Shown here piece by piece: positions 19,460 to 30,640 of a stretch of 30,720 nucleotides of DNA. Below the pieces are notes generated by a model. The model did not search any database and was not told where the DNA came from. It worked only from the letters and a program-made list of their open reading frames with translations. Source of the DNA: Welwitschia mirabilis (Eukaryota > Gnetophyta > Gnetopsida > Welwitschiales); contig JBOZIK010000001.1 in assembly GCA_051453625.1 (NCBI GenBank), positions 196,733,306 to 196,764,025 of the forward strand, written 5' to 3'. The number at the start of each line of letters is the position of its first letter. The stretch's first letter is position 1. The translations under genes and the position numbers were made by a program.

Positions 19460-20600
19460 TTGATAAGAAAGTTAAATGTACACTAAAGTGACGATGATGC
19501 ATGAACTTTGGTAGAAGATAAAAGACAAATAAGATTATTCATCCACTATCAACAAGTTTGTGATACTCAATGAAGTGTTCAACATGAATGTGAAGAGAGG
19601 GATAAAGTTCTTGAATTAGATGAATGAAATGTAATACATATTTCATATATAGATGATCTAAGTATTCAATTCACATAGGAGCTATGCATCACAACTTTTC
19701 TAATCCAATTAATCCAACTTTTCCAATCTTATTAACCATTATTTCGAAGACTCATATTCTAACATCTATAGGTTAGAAAAATTTTACTCTTGACATTTTA
19801 ATATCTACTTTATTAGATGTGTGAAAAAGAAACTTTGTAGGCTCCAAAGTCAATGAAACATATATGAAGGCCCTTCCTACGAAAAGATGACATTCTCATA
19901 GAGAAGGATGTGGAAGGAGCAAGAGAAAAGGTGAATCTCGTGAATAAATTGTTGTCTACTACTAGTATAAATACATGGGAAATGTTATAAAGGATTATTC
20001 ATTACTAAGAAATAAATAAAGGTAGAGGTAATGACAAAGAAAGAGGAAAGCATTTAGAGCTCATCAAAACTTGAGTCATAAAGTTAATATTTCACTATTA
20101 ATGCAAGGAAATGATGTCCACTATTTAGTGTGTCTTGTATTTAATATATGGATATTAAACTCAGGAGCATTGTTTCATATTTATTTAAACAAGAAAATGG
20201 ACACTTCTTATAAATTTATGTTAGATTGTTTTTTATATGTAGGAGATGATTGTGACTATAAAATAGAGATAGTTTCTACATCTTAAGGATAAAATATAGT
20301 TAAACTCTAATTTTGAAGGATTTTAAACATGTTTTCTCTATCACAAAGAACATAATATCCCTTAGATAACTAGACATTTTGAATGCGTAGTCAGCATCAG
20401 AAAGGGCTCTATAAGATTAATGAAGAGACAACGTTGATAGTTGATGGTTACATGAATATTTAATATATGGTCTTTTCATTGTCATACATATAAAAAGTTT
20501 ATACACAATAGAGGGTGATAAAGTAGTTATAGTTCGACATACACGTGTTAGTTACATAATTGATAAAGCACTAAAATATACTTGTCAATAATAGTATTAT
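19460..20600 (+). pseudogene. Ty1/copia retrotransposon remnant: gag, protease, pre-integrase
   Basis: Read through stops and frameshifts, the order matches the 5' part of a copia polyprotein. About 19500-19700 resembles the UBN2-type gag (LW-K, DK, SST, FNM, MNEM). About 19730-19840 resembles its C-terminal part (TLDIL-STLLD), followed by a basic stretch (GRSKRKGESRE). The protease stretch near 20149 reads WILNSGALFHI where active copia proteases have WILDSGA, so the catalytic Asp is now Asn. It continues to YVGDDCDYKI. A later motif (RHTRVSYIIDKALK, about 20533-20574) matches the pre-integrase WH-RLGH-S-KAL pattern in degraded form. It stops at 20600, where the gypsy-like LTR begins. No integrase or RT remains. 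Confidence 0.65.
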
Positions 20601-21106
20601 TGTAATGATCCCCAAACAATTTATCTTAAACTGTTACCTATTACAACAATTTTATTATATATAATACACTATTAAGAATTGTAATAAGTGTTTAATGGGT
20701 GTAACCTTTACGGAATAATTGTTTTTGAAAGGTCACATTATTTTATTATGACTAAATGAGGTGATTTGATAGGAAAAGTTCATGCATGTAATATGCCTAA
20801 AGCATACTGGGACGTTGACAAACTGGCCTGATCTTCTAGTGATCCCACAAAGTATACCTTGAAGGTATTATGATGTGATGGGATCATTGTAACAAGGATC
20901 TTACATTTAGCATGATGGAATTTTGAACCTCTTTTTGGATTATTATACAATGAAGATGAGTACTTTATGTCTTTGGTCGATAATAGTTTCACTTATTTTA
21001 ATAAATATTTGATTATATTCCAAATTATTATTGTTCTTAAATGATATTTTCATTTACTATTAAATCCTTTTTACTTTAATATTTTATTAAAAAATTAAAA
21101 ATGCCA
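20601..21106 (+). repeat. 5' LTR of the gypsy-like element
   Basis: It begins TGTAATGATCCCC and ends near AATGCCA. It aligns throughout with 28214-28719, including 'ggtgtaacctttacg', 'catttagcatgatggaat', 'ctctttttggattattat' and 'aataaatatttgatta'. The start sits immediately against the copia remnant. The exact 3' end is uncertain by two bases. Confidence 0.8.
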
Positions 21107-21109
21107 AAC

Positions 21110-21122
21110 TTGATATCAAAGA
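21110..21122 (+). promoter_or_regulatory. Primer-binding site, initiator tRNA-Met type (decayed)
   Basis: TTGATATCAAAGA lies three bases after the 5' LTR. The standard plant site is TTGGTATCAGAGC, so most positions agree and the differences are mainly G-to-A, as expected from methylation-driven decay. Confidence 0.6.
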
Positions 21123-21249
21123 AAATAGATTCATACTAATATGAAAATTTTCTTTTTGGGAAAATAAGCATTTCATTAAAAGAAAAAGTTAATAACCAAG
21201 TCTTGTAGGAACTAAAGAGCTATAGGAAATTGAAAAGAANNNNNNNNNN

Positions 21250-23540
21250 CCTTTTGAGAATAGAAAGCCCTAGGTAAAGGATCGAGTGAATTAGGAAGAA
21301 TTTCACCTTCCTCATCATCAAGTAGCAAGAAATCCAAGGTAATTGACTTACTATAATAATGATTTAACAAATTAATGATACATTCTAGAGAATTCTGAAG
21401 GTGACCTTTGGATACTCATTGATGATGATCGAAGGCTTATCTATCCTCTTTTACAACAACTCATCATTCAAGAAAAAGCTTAAGGATCCACTCTAGGTGT
21501 GCAATATGGGTGTCTTTTTACAGTAGAGTGGATATAACAGTCTCTGTGTAAGATTTCTTACTTTAAAGAGACTAATTTCTAAGCACATTGGATATATCTT
21601 TGCCTATGATAAGCATCATAACCACACAAAAAAAAAAAAAGATCATTAAGAAACATATCAAATACTTTGTTTATAACAAAGAAAATATTAATACATTATC
21701 TTTGCATACCTTTAAAATCCAAAGGTAAACCTCTAAAGATTTTAACTGTTACATCTTATATTACACCATATAGTGTACTACCTCCAACTCATTGATGATG
21801 AGCTCAGAGTTCTAACGAAGAGGATCCCATGAAGGATCTAATGGGTGATATGCCAAAAACTCCATAGAGAAAGCAACGTAAAAATCCTTATCAAAATTTC
21901 ATCCCTATTTCTCGCAATGAAGAAAAGCATCATCTTGACAAGAGAGCTCCATATCCTATTGAGAAATAAGATCCTTTAACTACTCATCTTAATCAAACTA
22001 TGCCAGCAAAGCCTAGATCTTATCCACCAAGTAGAGAAGCCAAAGGAACTAGTGTTGCAGGTGCTAAAGGAGGAGGATGAGAAGTCACAAAAGCAATAAA
22101 GGGCTATACTATGATAGGTATGAAAATGTTTTTTGGTTCTAAAGATGGTGTAGTAGAAAAATTAGTAACCTAAACAAATGAATCAACATAAATCACTTTA
22201 TTAGGATGATTTTCTTACAACTCAGACAAGGAAGGAATCGATAATTTAGATAAATAAGTTAATTCAATAGGACCACTTACTTTAGGCCTAGAATGAATAT
22301 GCTTATATTCGTTCACATTCATTTTCCCCTTCTCTTAGAGTGGAGTAGATGAAGGAAAGTAAGTGTCCTCCTATGATAAATTTATGAGATTAAATTACTA
22401 ACTTCAACAATCAACATCAACAAAGGAATAGAAAAGCTAAGAAGATAATATCTTTATCCATGCTTAAAGCTACAAGGAATAATTAGTAAAGACCATTCCT
22501 ACCCCTTCTCTGCATCATAAAAAGTCAAAGAAGGAGTAGGATTTTGCAAGAAAAGAATGTCAGTTATCCCTTTAGAGCATGCAGTCTTAAAAGATATTTA
22601 GTGATGCATTTCCATCTACAGGCTCACAAAAGAAAATCACAATAAGAAAGAAATAGCAAAGATACTTTCAAAAGGTAAGAGAAATAATTACCTAATTAGA
22701 ATACATTACACTTCCCAAAGAATAATAAGGGCTACTCTTATCATTAGAAGAAAGTTGTAACCTATAAGCATTGATTTTAGGGAAGAACTTTAAAGACATG
22801 ACAATACAAGAAGGAAGATTAATTTATTTAATGTTCACAAAGTGATTACCATCTAAAAAGTAAAATAAAGAAAATGAAGGATGCTTCTACAATTTAAATA
22901 CCCAGAATCTAAGTTTTGCTTTAGCTTAGTCAATTGTGAAATAACTTTAGAATTAATTTTATAACTCTAATTAAAGGAAATTTCACAATCATAAGCACAA
23001 ACAAAAGATAAATTGCATATTTAGGGAATTGCAAGGAATGAAAATGAAGGAATCTCCTAACTATAATAAGGAGTCCTAAAACCGCATAGTAAGGAATAGA
23101 AACCACATTTATATGAATTTCATGGTAACCCTAAAGATGGAGTTAACAATAAACAAAATCAAAGAAGATAGTCTAGAAGAAAGTAAGTGCTTGCAATTCA
23201 TAACTTGAAAATTGGACAAGCTTAAGAAGGCCATCTAAAAGGTCAAAAGTACCCTTTATGACCTAAGAAGTTATGGAAATTAAACCATATTGAGGATGCT
23301 AAGAGTTATGAGTAACAGAAATATCAGAAACATAAATAGAATTGAAGATCATAAAAACTTTAGACAAATGAAAGTTAAAATATGAAAAGGAAAAAAGTCA
23401 GAAACATTAGAACTAATCACCCATCTAAATTCAGGCTTAGTTAATAAGTTATACATCTCCTTATTAATAAATATAAGGTTATAATTTAATCATCTAATGT
23501 GAGAAAAAGAGTTGGGAGTCAGACCTTTGAGTAGCATAAA
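21250..23540 (-). pseudogene. Decayed minus-strand coding-like region, unidentified
   Basis: On the minus strand, long stretches translate with ordinary protein composition although stops and frameshifts interrupt them. Examples are a proline-rich segment near 22070 (SHPPPLAPATLVPLASLLGG), one near 23200 (GTFDLLDGLLKLVQFSSYEL) and one near 22760 (SLKFFPKINAYRLQLSSNDK). The plus strand of the same DNA is stop-dense. No domain is recognised. Because it lies directly downstream, in the minus direction, of the TATA-bearing edge of the large repeat at 23549, it could be the internal region of an element whose LTR is that repeat. A decayed host gene is the alternative. Confidence 0.3.
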
Positions 23541-23734
23541 AATGATCTTGGAAATAAGAGTGGAGAAAGAGTGAAGAGTTAGAGCAAATGATTTGATAAA
23601 AGTAAAGGATTAAATATGTGAAAGATTACAACATGTATAAAAGGTAATTTTCAAAAGATAAGGACAAAAAAAAAATCAAATTACCTCTTAATTGTAGGAT
23701 GACAAAGCCCAAAATTAGTAAAATGAACTTTTGA

Positions 23735-23750
23735 CCCCTATTTATAAGGA
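23735..23750 (-). promoter_or_regulatory. Minus-strand TATA-like box, copy 2
   Basis: The minus strand reads TCCTTATAAATAGGGG, a better TATA consensus than its partner at 311-326. It points left, toward the coding-like DNA at 23540-21250. Confidence 0.4.
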
Positions 23751-23924
23751 AAAAATAAGAATAATTTATACTTATTAACATGACATCAGAAGTACCAGTG
23801 ATGTGACAGTCGACTAAATCTCAATGGGACTAACGATGTGACTAAGAGAGAGTCATTAATATGGANNNNNNNNNNNNNNNNNNNNNNNATCATATGAAAC
23901 CTACCATAACTTCAAAGCAAAACA

Positions 23925-26445
23925 AAACCCACAAGGAGCATTATACTACTGACTGGGTAGTTCAAATTGATCATATAATTAAGAAGTACTAACCTAAGCA
24001 ACTCACAAAGTTAAAAGATGAACTAGACATATAAGGAGGTGTTACAGTGTTGATTGGGTAGCTCAAATTGATCATATAGTTAAGAAGTAATGATCTAAGT
24101 AGCTCATGAATCCAAAGGATGAACTNNNNNNNNNNNNNNNNNNNNNNNNNNNNNNNNNNNNNNNNNNNNNNNNNNNNNNNNNNNNNNNNNNNNNNNNNNN
24201 NNNNNNNNNNNNNNNNNNNNNNNNNGGATGAACTAGACTTATAAGAGATGTTTTGTTGTTGACTAGTAACCCAAATTGATCATATAGTCAAGCATTAGTG
24301 AACTAAATAACCTACAAAATCAAAGGATAATCTAGACTTATAAAAGAGTGTCGTGCTGCTAACTAGGCATTCCAAGTTAATCATACAGTCTAGCAGTGAT
24401 CATGTAAGTAGTCCCTAAAGCCAAAGGTTGAACCAGACTTATAAGGGACTGTCATAATGTTAACTGAGTAGTACAAATTAATCATATAATTAATCAATGG
24501 TGATCTAAGTATCTCGCAAAGCCAAAAGATGAACTAGACTTAGAAGGGAATTTCACATTGCTAACTGGGTAGCCAAAATTTATCACATAGTAAATAAGTA
24601 GTGTTTTAAGTAGCTTATAAATCCAAAGGATTAACTAGACTTACAAGGTATGTCACACTACTAATTAGGTAGTCTAAAATGATCATATAGTTAAACATTG
24701 GTAAGCTAAGTAGCCTGTGAAGTTATAGATGAACTAGACTTATAAGGGCATGTCATACTATTAATTAGGCAACCATTTAATTACTTATATAGTTAAGCAG
24801 TGATAACCTAAGTAGCCTACAAAGACAAATAATAAACTAGACTTATAAGAAAACATCACACCACTAACTAGGTAGCCCAGATTGATCATGTAATTAAGCA
24901 ATGGTGATGTAATCAACCTGCAAAGCTGATGTATCCCAAATATGAATAAAACTTATAAGGGAATGTTACACTAATAACAGGGTAGCTCAAATTAATCATA
25001 TAGTCAAGTAGTGCTGATTTAAGAAGTCTGCAAAGCCAAAGGATAAACTAGACTTACATAGGAGGATCACACTATAGACTGGGTAATACAAATTAATCAT
25101 ATAGTTAAGTAGTAAAGGCCAAAGCAGCCTATGAAGCCAAAAGAGAAACCAAATTGTAATGGATTACTACACTACTTACTAGGTAGCCTATATTGATTAT
25201 ATGATCATTAGTAAAAATCTAAGTAACCTGCGAAGCCTAAGGATGAATGAGACTCATAAGGGAGCATTACAGTCCTGACATGGTAGATCAAAGATGATTT
25301 CATGTTAATATAAATAGTTATGAGAGCCTAACAATGGAGTATAAACATAAGGAAGTAGTACACTACTAATATAAGTAGTCAAAAAAGTCTAATAATGGAC
25401 CAACACCATAAGGGAGCATCACACTATTGACATGGAAGCTTAAAGATGATGTCATAATGATATAAGCAGTTATGGAATCCTAGCGGTTGACCAAAACCAC
25501 AAGGGGGCATTACACTACTAACATGATAGCTTTGAGATGAGGTCATGCTATTCTAAGTAATTAGAGAAGTTTAATCATGGACCAGAACCACAAGGAGAAT
25601 GCAATGTTATGAATTAAGCACCTCAAAAATGATATCAAACTAATGTGAAAAGTCATAAAAGCATAACACTTTGTTAAACTTATAATAGGAGGTCATATTA
25701 TTAACTAGGCACCTTGAAATTAATGTCAAATTGATGTTAGAATTTATGGAAGTATACACTTCATCAGAATTATAAGGGAGTATCGTATTATTGAGTAGGT
25801 ACCTTGAAATTAATGTTAGATTAATGTTAGTAATCACAGAAACATAACACTTTGCTAGACTTATAAAGGGTGTTATAGTACTAACTAGGCACCTTGAATT
25901 TAATGTTAAACTAATGTCAATAATCATAAAAGCATAATCCTTTATTAGCCATATAAGGGAATACCATGTTGTTGAATAAACACATTAAAATTGATGTCAA
26001 ACTAATGAGAGAAATCATAGAAGTACAATACTTTGCTGAACTTATAACGAAACATTATATTATTGACTAGGAAACTCAAAATTAATGTTAGACTAATGAG
26101 AGTAGTCACGAAAGCATAGCGCTTTGCTAGACTTATAAGAGAATACATAATTAATTAAGCATCTTAAAATTGATGTTAGAGTAATGAGAGTAATTAGAAA
26201 AGAATAACACATCATCATACTTATAAGGAGGACATCATACTACTAACTAGATACTTCAAAATCGATATCAGACTAACGAGAGTAGTCATAGAAGCATAAT
26301 ACTTTTCTATACTTATAACGAAATGTTATACTATTAAATAGGTACCTCAAAATTTATGTTAGCTTAACTTGAGTAGTCATGAAAGCTTAACAATTCAGTA
26401 GACTTATAAGAGGATGTCATACTACTATCATAGTAGTTCTACATC
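23925..26445. repeat. Degenerate tandem array 2
   Basis: The same unit types appear in the same order as at 530-2845: ~100-base 'gtagcccaaattgatcatatag' units to about 25250, then 'gatgatgtcat' and 'ccttgaaattaatgtcaaa' units of about 90 bases. The minus-strand frame at 25640-25927 is three consecutive units (INLTLISR repeated) and not a gene. A 100-N gap (24126-24225) has GGATGAACT on both edges. Confidence 0.8.
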
Positions 26446-27392
26446 ATCAAGTGAGACCCACCAATAGTGAACTTAAGATTAGTAGAGATAAGTATTTATC
26501 AAATTAAGTTTTTTAAACTAATTTATTATAAATAATTATTATCATTACCATGTGCTAATTATGAAGAAATTAAGTATTTTTAACTCCTAACAAAGCTGTT
26601 ATAATAACTGTATTAATAATAAAGTATTTAGCTTATAAAAGATAGAATACAAGTAATAATGAGGTCCATATAGCCCGCTAATAATGCATACATTGACAAA
26701 CCATGAAAGATTGTATAAACACTTGCATAATTACTTTATAGAAAAAAATTAAAGAGGTATAAAATTAATCACAGAACAATTATTAAAGTGTTGAAGCTTC
26801 ACAGCTAACAAGATAGACTCTATCCTTAGATCTCTCAATGGAAGACCATGGAAACAACCAATTAGAAAACTCCAATCTCAACTTCAATAACCCGTCTAGG
26901 TGCAAAATGAAAAGATATAGTATTTAGAAAAGAACTCTTTCCAATCCTATAAATAAGAACTAGGAGAAGAAGTGTATTGAGAAGCACAATAGCACTACAT
27001 TCATTACTCAGCTCCAAATTCTAAGGAAAACATCGTAGAATATTAGTGTGTGAAGAAAGCATAAATTTACATGTATGCAAGCACACTAGAATCTTTTAAA
27101 GAGATACTAAAAGGAATGCAGTACATTGAAAACTAGTTNNNNNNNNNNNNNNNNNNNNNNNNNNNNNNNNNNNNNNNNNNNNNNNNNNNNNNNNNNNNNN
27201 NNNNNNNNNNNNNNNNNNNNNNNNNNNNNNNNNNNNNNAAGATATAGTATTTAGAAAAGAACTCTTCCCAATCCTATAAATAAGAAGTAGGAGAAGAAGT
27301 GCATTGGCAAGAACAATAGTATTACATTCATTACTCACCTCCAAATTCTAAGGACAACATTGTATTAGTATGTGAAGAAAGCATAAATTTAC
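26446..27392 (+). other. Leader before gag, with a duplicated segment and TATA boxes
   Basis: About 26912-27138 is repeated at 27239-27459 with few differences, separated by exactly 100 N. Each copy carries TATAAATA (26948-26955 and 27275-27282), about 110-120 bases upstream of the gag start in the second copy. This could be an internal or former LTR promoter. Because the gap sits between near-identical ends, the doubling may be an assembly product. Confidence 0.5.
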
Positions 27393-28060
27393 ATGTATGT
27401 AGGCACACTAGAATCTTTTAAAGAGATACTAGAAGGAATGCTGTACATTGAAAACTAGTTTAAGTTTAAGAATGTCAAGAATAACTCACATAGTCAATAT
27501 GCTATTATGTTTCTTATAGGAGACATTGTAGCTTGGTGGAATTGGCTAATGCAATAAGGAGTGATTGTATTGAGTAGATGGAATTCATAAAATAATTCAA
27601 AAAGTCTTTTGCTCCTGATTATTTTGTCAATAATAGAAGGATGTATCTCAGATCCCTAAGATTAAGGAGAAAGAGTCTTGATGAGCATTGGAAAGAATTC
27701 CATAAACTAGCCAAATTCCAAACTTAGTGGAACTAAAAAGAATTTTTTAATAATTTAATTGATACTCTTCCACCTTAATTGAGAAATTTGGCTTCCTTTT
27801 AGAATTCAAGTCTCCGCAAGAAGCATATATAAAGACCAAAATTTGTATGGATGTGAAACAATAAACTCCAGTGATGGCTTGAATGGAAATAGTGATTAAT
27901 TCAATAACTAAGACTTTAAAACTCTCCACCCTAATTAGAGCCCTTTAGTTAAAATAACCAAGCATCAATTTGCCACTATTGTAGAAAGAAAAATCACATA
28001 ATCAAGAATTGTCTTAAGAAAAGAAGAATAAAAATTCCAGTTAGTCGATTACAACAAAAT
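27393..28060 (+). pseudogene. gag: Ty3/gypsy-like gag remnant with CCHC zinc knuckle
   Basis: The frame starts MYVGTLESFKEILEGMLYIE at 27393. It continues through the capsid-type signature (SQYAIMFLIGDIVAWW), then a segment with F-K-F-KSFAPDYF spacing, then SLDEHWKEFHKLAKFQ, as in the retrotransposon gag family. Later parts (SPQEAYIKTKICMDVKQ, TPVMA-MEIVIN) need frame changes. The knuckle at 27971-28012 is intact: CHYCRKKNHIIKNC, that is C-X2-C-X4-H-X4-C, followed by a basic tail. At least six in-frame stops and two or more frameshifts make it non-functional. The protein would package element RNA into particles. No pol follows. Confidence 0.7.
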
Positions 28061-28200
28061 AGTAGCCACAGAAAAGAAAAGATTATTTGTATTATTTCAA
28101 ATAAAGGAACATAATAAGAACAAAGTATTTAAAGCTAAGTAAACCCTATAGTAAAGCATTCCCATGGAAGAATAGAAGTTTAGGGATGTACAACAAGCTT

Positions 28201-28211
28201 AAGGAGGTGAG
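28201..28211 (+). promoter_or_regulatory. Polypurine tract
   Basis: AAGGAGGTGAG, two bases before the 3' LTR, within 'caagcttaaggaggtgag'. This is the wording usual before gypsy LTRs that begin TGTAATGATCCC. Confidence 0.6.
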
Positions 28212-28213
28212 TC

Positions 28214-28719
28214 TATAATGATCCCAAACCTTTTTCTTATAAAATATTATCTGTTAGAGTAATTTTGTTATCTATAATATGCCATTAAGCATTATAATAA
28301 CCATTCAAGGGGTGTAACCTTTACGAAATAAATATTTTTAAAAGGTTACATCATTTTACTATGATTAAATAAGACAATTTAGTAGGTGAATGACATGCAT
28401 GTGATTTAAGTAAAGCATATTGGATCCTTGACAAACTAGCGTAGCATCCCAATGATGCCATAAATTGGATCTTATAGGATGTATGACCTGGTTAGACCAC
28501 TGTACCAAATATCTTGCATTTAGCATGATGGAATCTTGAAACTCTTTTTGGATTATTATGCAATAAATATGAGTACTTTATTTCTATAGTCAATAATAAT
28601 TTTACTTATTTAATAAATATTTGATTATTATCCAAATTTTTATTATTCTTAAACTATATTTCCATTTACTGTTAAATAATTTCTACTTTAATATTTTATA
28701 AAATAAATTGGAAATGTCA
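28214..28719 (+). repeat. 3' LTR of the gypsy-like element
   Basis: It begins TATAATGATCCC (TG mutated to TA) and ends GAAATGTCA. It is 506 bp, the same length as the 5' LTR, but diverged at many positions, so the insertion is old. Confidence 0.8.
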
Positions 28720-30480
28720 CAATTTTTCTCAAAATTTTAGTTTCTTTTGAATTTGATTTTAATTTTAGTGTCATAAAAAATAGAAGATTTTGTTTTAAGA
28801 ATAAAATTACTTCTCTAGCTCTAACTTGAATTTATAAACTTATGCTTAATTAATCCCATAAGTGATGCTTACTAGGTATAGATTTTTATCTCCTACTTTC
28901 ATGGATGATTATTATAAGCAAATATGATTGTGCATTTTAAGGTTAAAGGATGAAAGATTTTAATTTTTTAAGGATTTTAAAGCTAGAGCTGATAATGAGT
29001 CTATTTGTCACTAATAATAGGAATGAATAATACCTTCCATGCATTTTAAAGTTTTTGTAAAAATTAGATATTATTCATCATAAAATTATTCCTAGAATTA
29101 ACAACAAAATGTGGTGGTAGAAAAGTATCGTAGAACCATTTTAAAAATGTTATGAATATTAATTTTACAATCAAAACTACCTAAATAATTCTTGCCTAAA
29201 ATCACTATGAATATCATTCACTTATTTAAAAAATGTTCACATGTGGTTTAGATAGGAAAACTCCAAAAAAAATTTTAAAGGTTTAAGTTCCATTTCATAT
29301 TTACATCTTAAAGTAATCGTAATGCAACAATATGGATATAAGATGTGACAGTAAAAATAAAGTCTCATATGTAGAATCAAACTTGAAAATCTAGAAGACT
29401 GAAGAAAGAGGTTAATGAAGATAAAATGTATAAATCCTTAGTAATTATTAAAGGATGTACATATAAGAAATTTATTAGTTATGTTAGAACTATTATGATG
29501 TGAAATACACATCACAACTTATTCTTATGTTTTAGATATTAGACAATAATATATGTCCTATTATTATGATAGGATGTAACCTTGGCAAATGTTCCCTTAG
29601 AATATTTAATCTTATTATTAATGTTTATTATTAACATAATAACTAACTTTATGTAACATTACCTTTCCAGAATTATAGAACGTAAAACTTACCATAATGT
29701 ACTATTTAATATTTAAAAACATGTATCATTACTATAAGACTAGAAAACTTGCTATAGTACATAACTTAAGAATCTTGTACCATATTTGGAAATGCTTATC
29801 ATACTTGATGCTAGTTCTTAATTTTGTTAAGTTGTTTTATTTATTCATATCAGTCCTCAAAGAAGCTATCTGTCTCACTTTTAGTAATACTTAGAGTTGT
29901 TAAATATTACTCATATGCAAAATAACTTAAAGATGATATGACTTATCTTTGTTCTTGTTTCATAAAAATGGAACATTCCATAGATTTAATAATATCTTTC
30001 ACTTATGTCATGCAACCATGAACAAGTGGCTATTATACATGAAGCCAAATCATACATCAAAAATCATGGAACTCAAGTCCATATATGGTAAACAATCACG
30101 GCTCAAATAGTATTTTAAAATTCATGATTATACAATATTAACAATAAGTGCCTAGTTAGTAACTTTCAAGTAACACAATTCCAAATTGCTTAAATGGTAA
30201 CATGTCCATACTTAGCAATATATAACAACTTTTTCTCCATCTTCATTACATGAAACTATCGAAGATACTATTGCAATGCCAATTTGTAGGAATTTGATGG
30301 TGTATTTGGAGTTCTTTTGTAGGACATTTATACAGGTTTTGATGCAATTCTGCTAATTATGGAGAAATGATATGATGATCATGGAAACATGTAATTCTTA
30401 GTGTAATTAAAGACATTTTGGGAAAATTTTGATATTTAGTATATTAAAGAAGGACTAAGGATGAAGAAGTCCTTGAGAAT
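28720..30480. other. Unassigned AT-rich DNA
   Basis: No motif, repeat partner or credible frame was found. The copia remnant does not visibly resume after the 3' LTR, as it would if the gypsy element had simply split it. The 65-codon frame at 29697-29894 is composition-driven. Confidence 0.4.
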
Positions 30481-30552
30481 TATATGAGGGTGTGGACGAC
30501 GGACAGGACGATAACTATTTTTACATAACCGCAATAAATACTATTGTAAATG

Positions 30553-30640
30553 GGGTCAAGTGACCCATGTGAGCTGCTAGGGTTTTCCTCACCAATGTCT
30601 AGGGTTACAATTCATTGTAAAACTATAAATACCCTTCCTT
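30553..30640 (+). promoter_or_regulatory. Promoter-like segment with telo-boxes and TATA
   Basis: In order: an inverted repeat GGGTCA-AG-TGACCC (30553-30566), a telo-box-like TAGGGTTT (30578-30585), a second TAGGGTTA (30600-30607), and CTATAAATA (30623-30631) followed by CCCTTCCTTCCTTC. In plants this combination is seen in gene promoters and in some LTR U3 regions. The sequence ends 80 bases later, so the transcribed product is unknown. Confidence 0.4.

Larger units (their letters stand above)
23549..26445 (-). repeat. Large dispersed repeat, copy 2 (unique block plus tandem array)
   Basis: It begins TGGAAATAAGAGTGGAG and matches 120-2845 through the unique block ('aaagattacaac', 'ttcaaaagataaggaca', 'tctcaatgggactaac', 'agagagagtcatt') and then the array. 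It is more complete than copy 1 at the right end. It is interrupted by a 23-base and a 100-base N run. It lies inside the gypsy-like element, so it inserted later than that element or came in with a nested one. Confidence 0.65.
20601..28719 (+). mobile_element. Ty3/gypsy-like gag-only LTR retrotransposon with nested repeats
   Basis: Two direct LTRs of identical length (506 bp) frame the element. A Met-type PBS follows the 5' LTR. A gag with a CCHC knuckle lies at the 3' side of the interior, and a purine tract precedes the 3' LTR. No protease, RT, RNase H or integrase can be found between the knuckle (28012) and the purine tract (28201), only 190 bases. This fits the non-autonomous class of terminal-repeat elements with only gag. 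The ~6-kb distance from PBS to gag is far too long for a leader and is explained by an inserted repeat (23549-26445) with associated DNA. A clean target duplication is not seen: ATTAT on the left compares best with ATTTT on the right if the LTR is extended two bases. Confidence 0.7.

Noticed and set aside
20780-20992. 70-codon minus-strand frame
   Set aside because: It lies inside the 5' LTR of the gypsy-like element and is not kept in the 3' LTR.
25640-25927. 95-codon minus-strand frame with internal repeats
   Set aside because: It is three units of the tandem array read in a frame that happens to lack stops (INLTLISR recurring).
27747-27929. 60-codon minus-strand frame
   Set aside because: It is antisense to the gag remnant, whose plus-strand segments match the retrotransposon gag pattern and lead to an intact CCHC knuckle.
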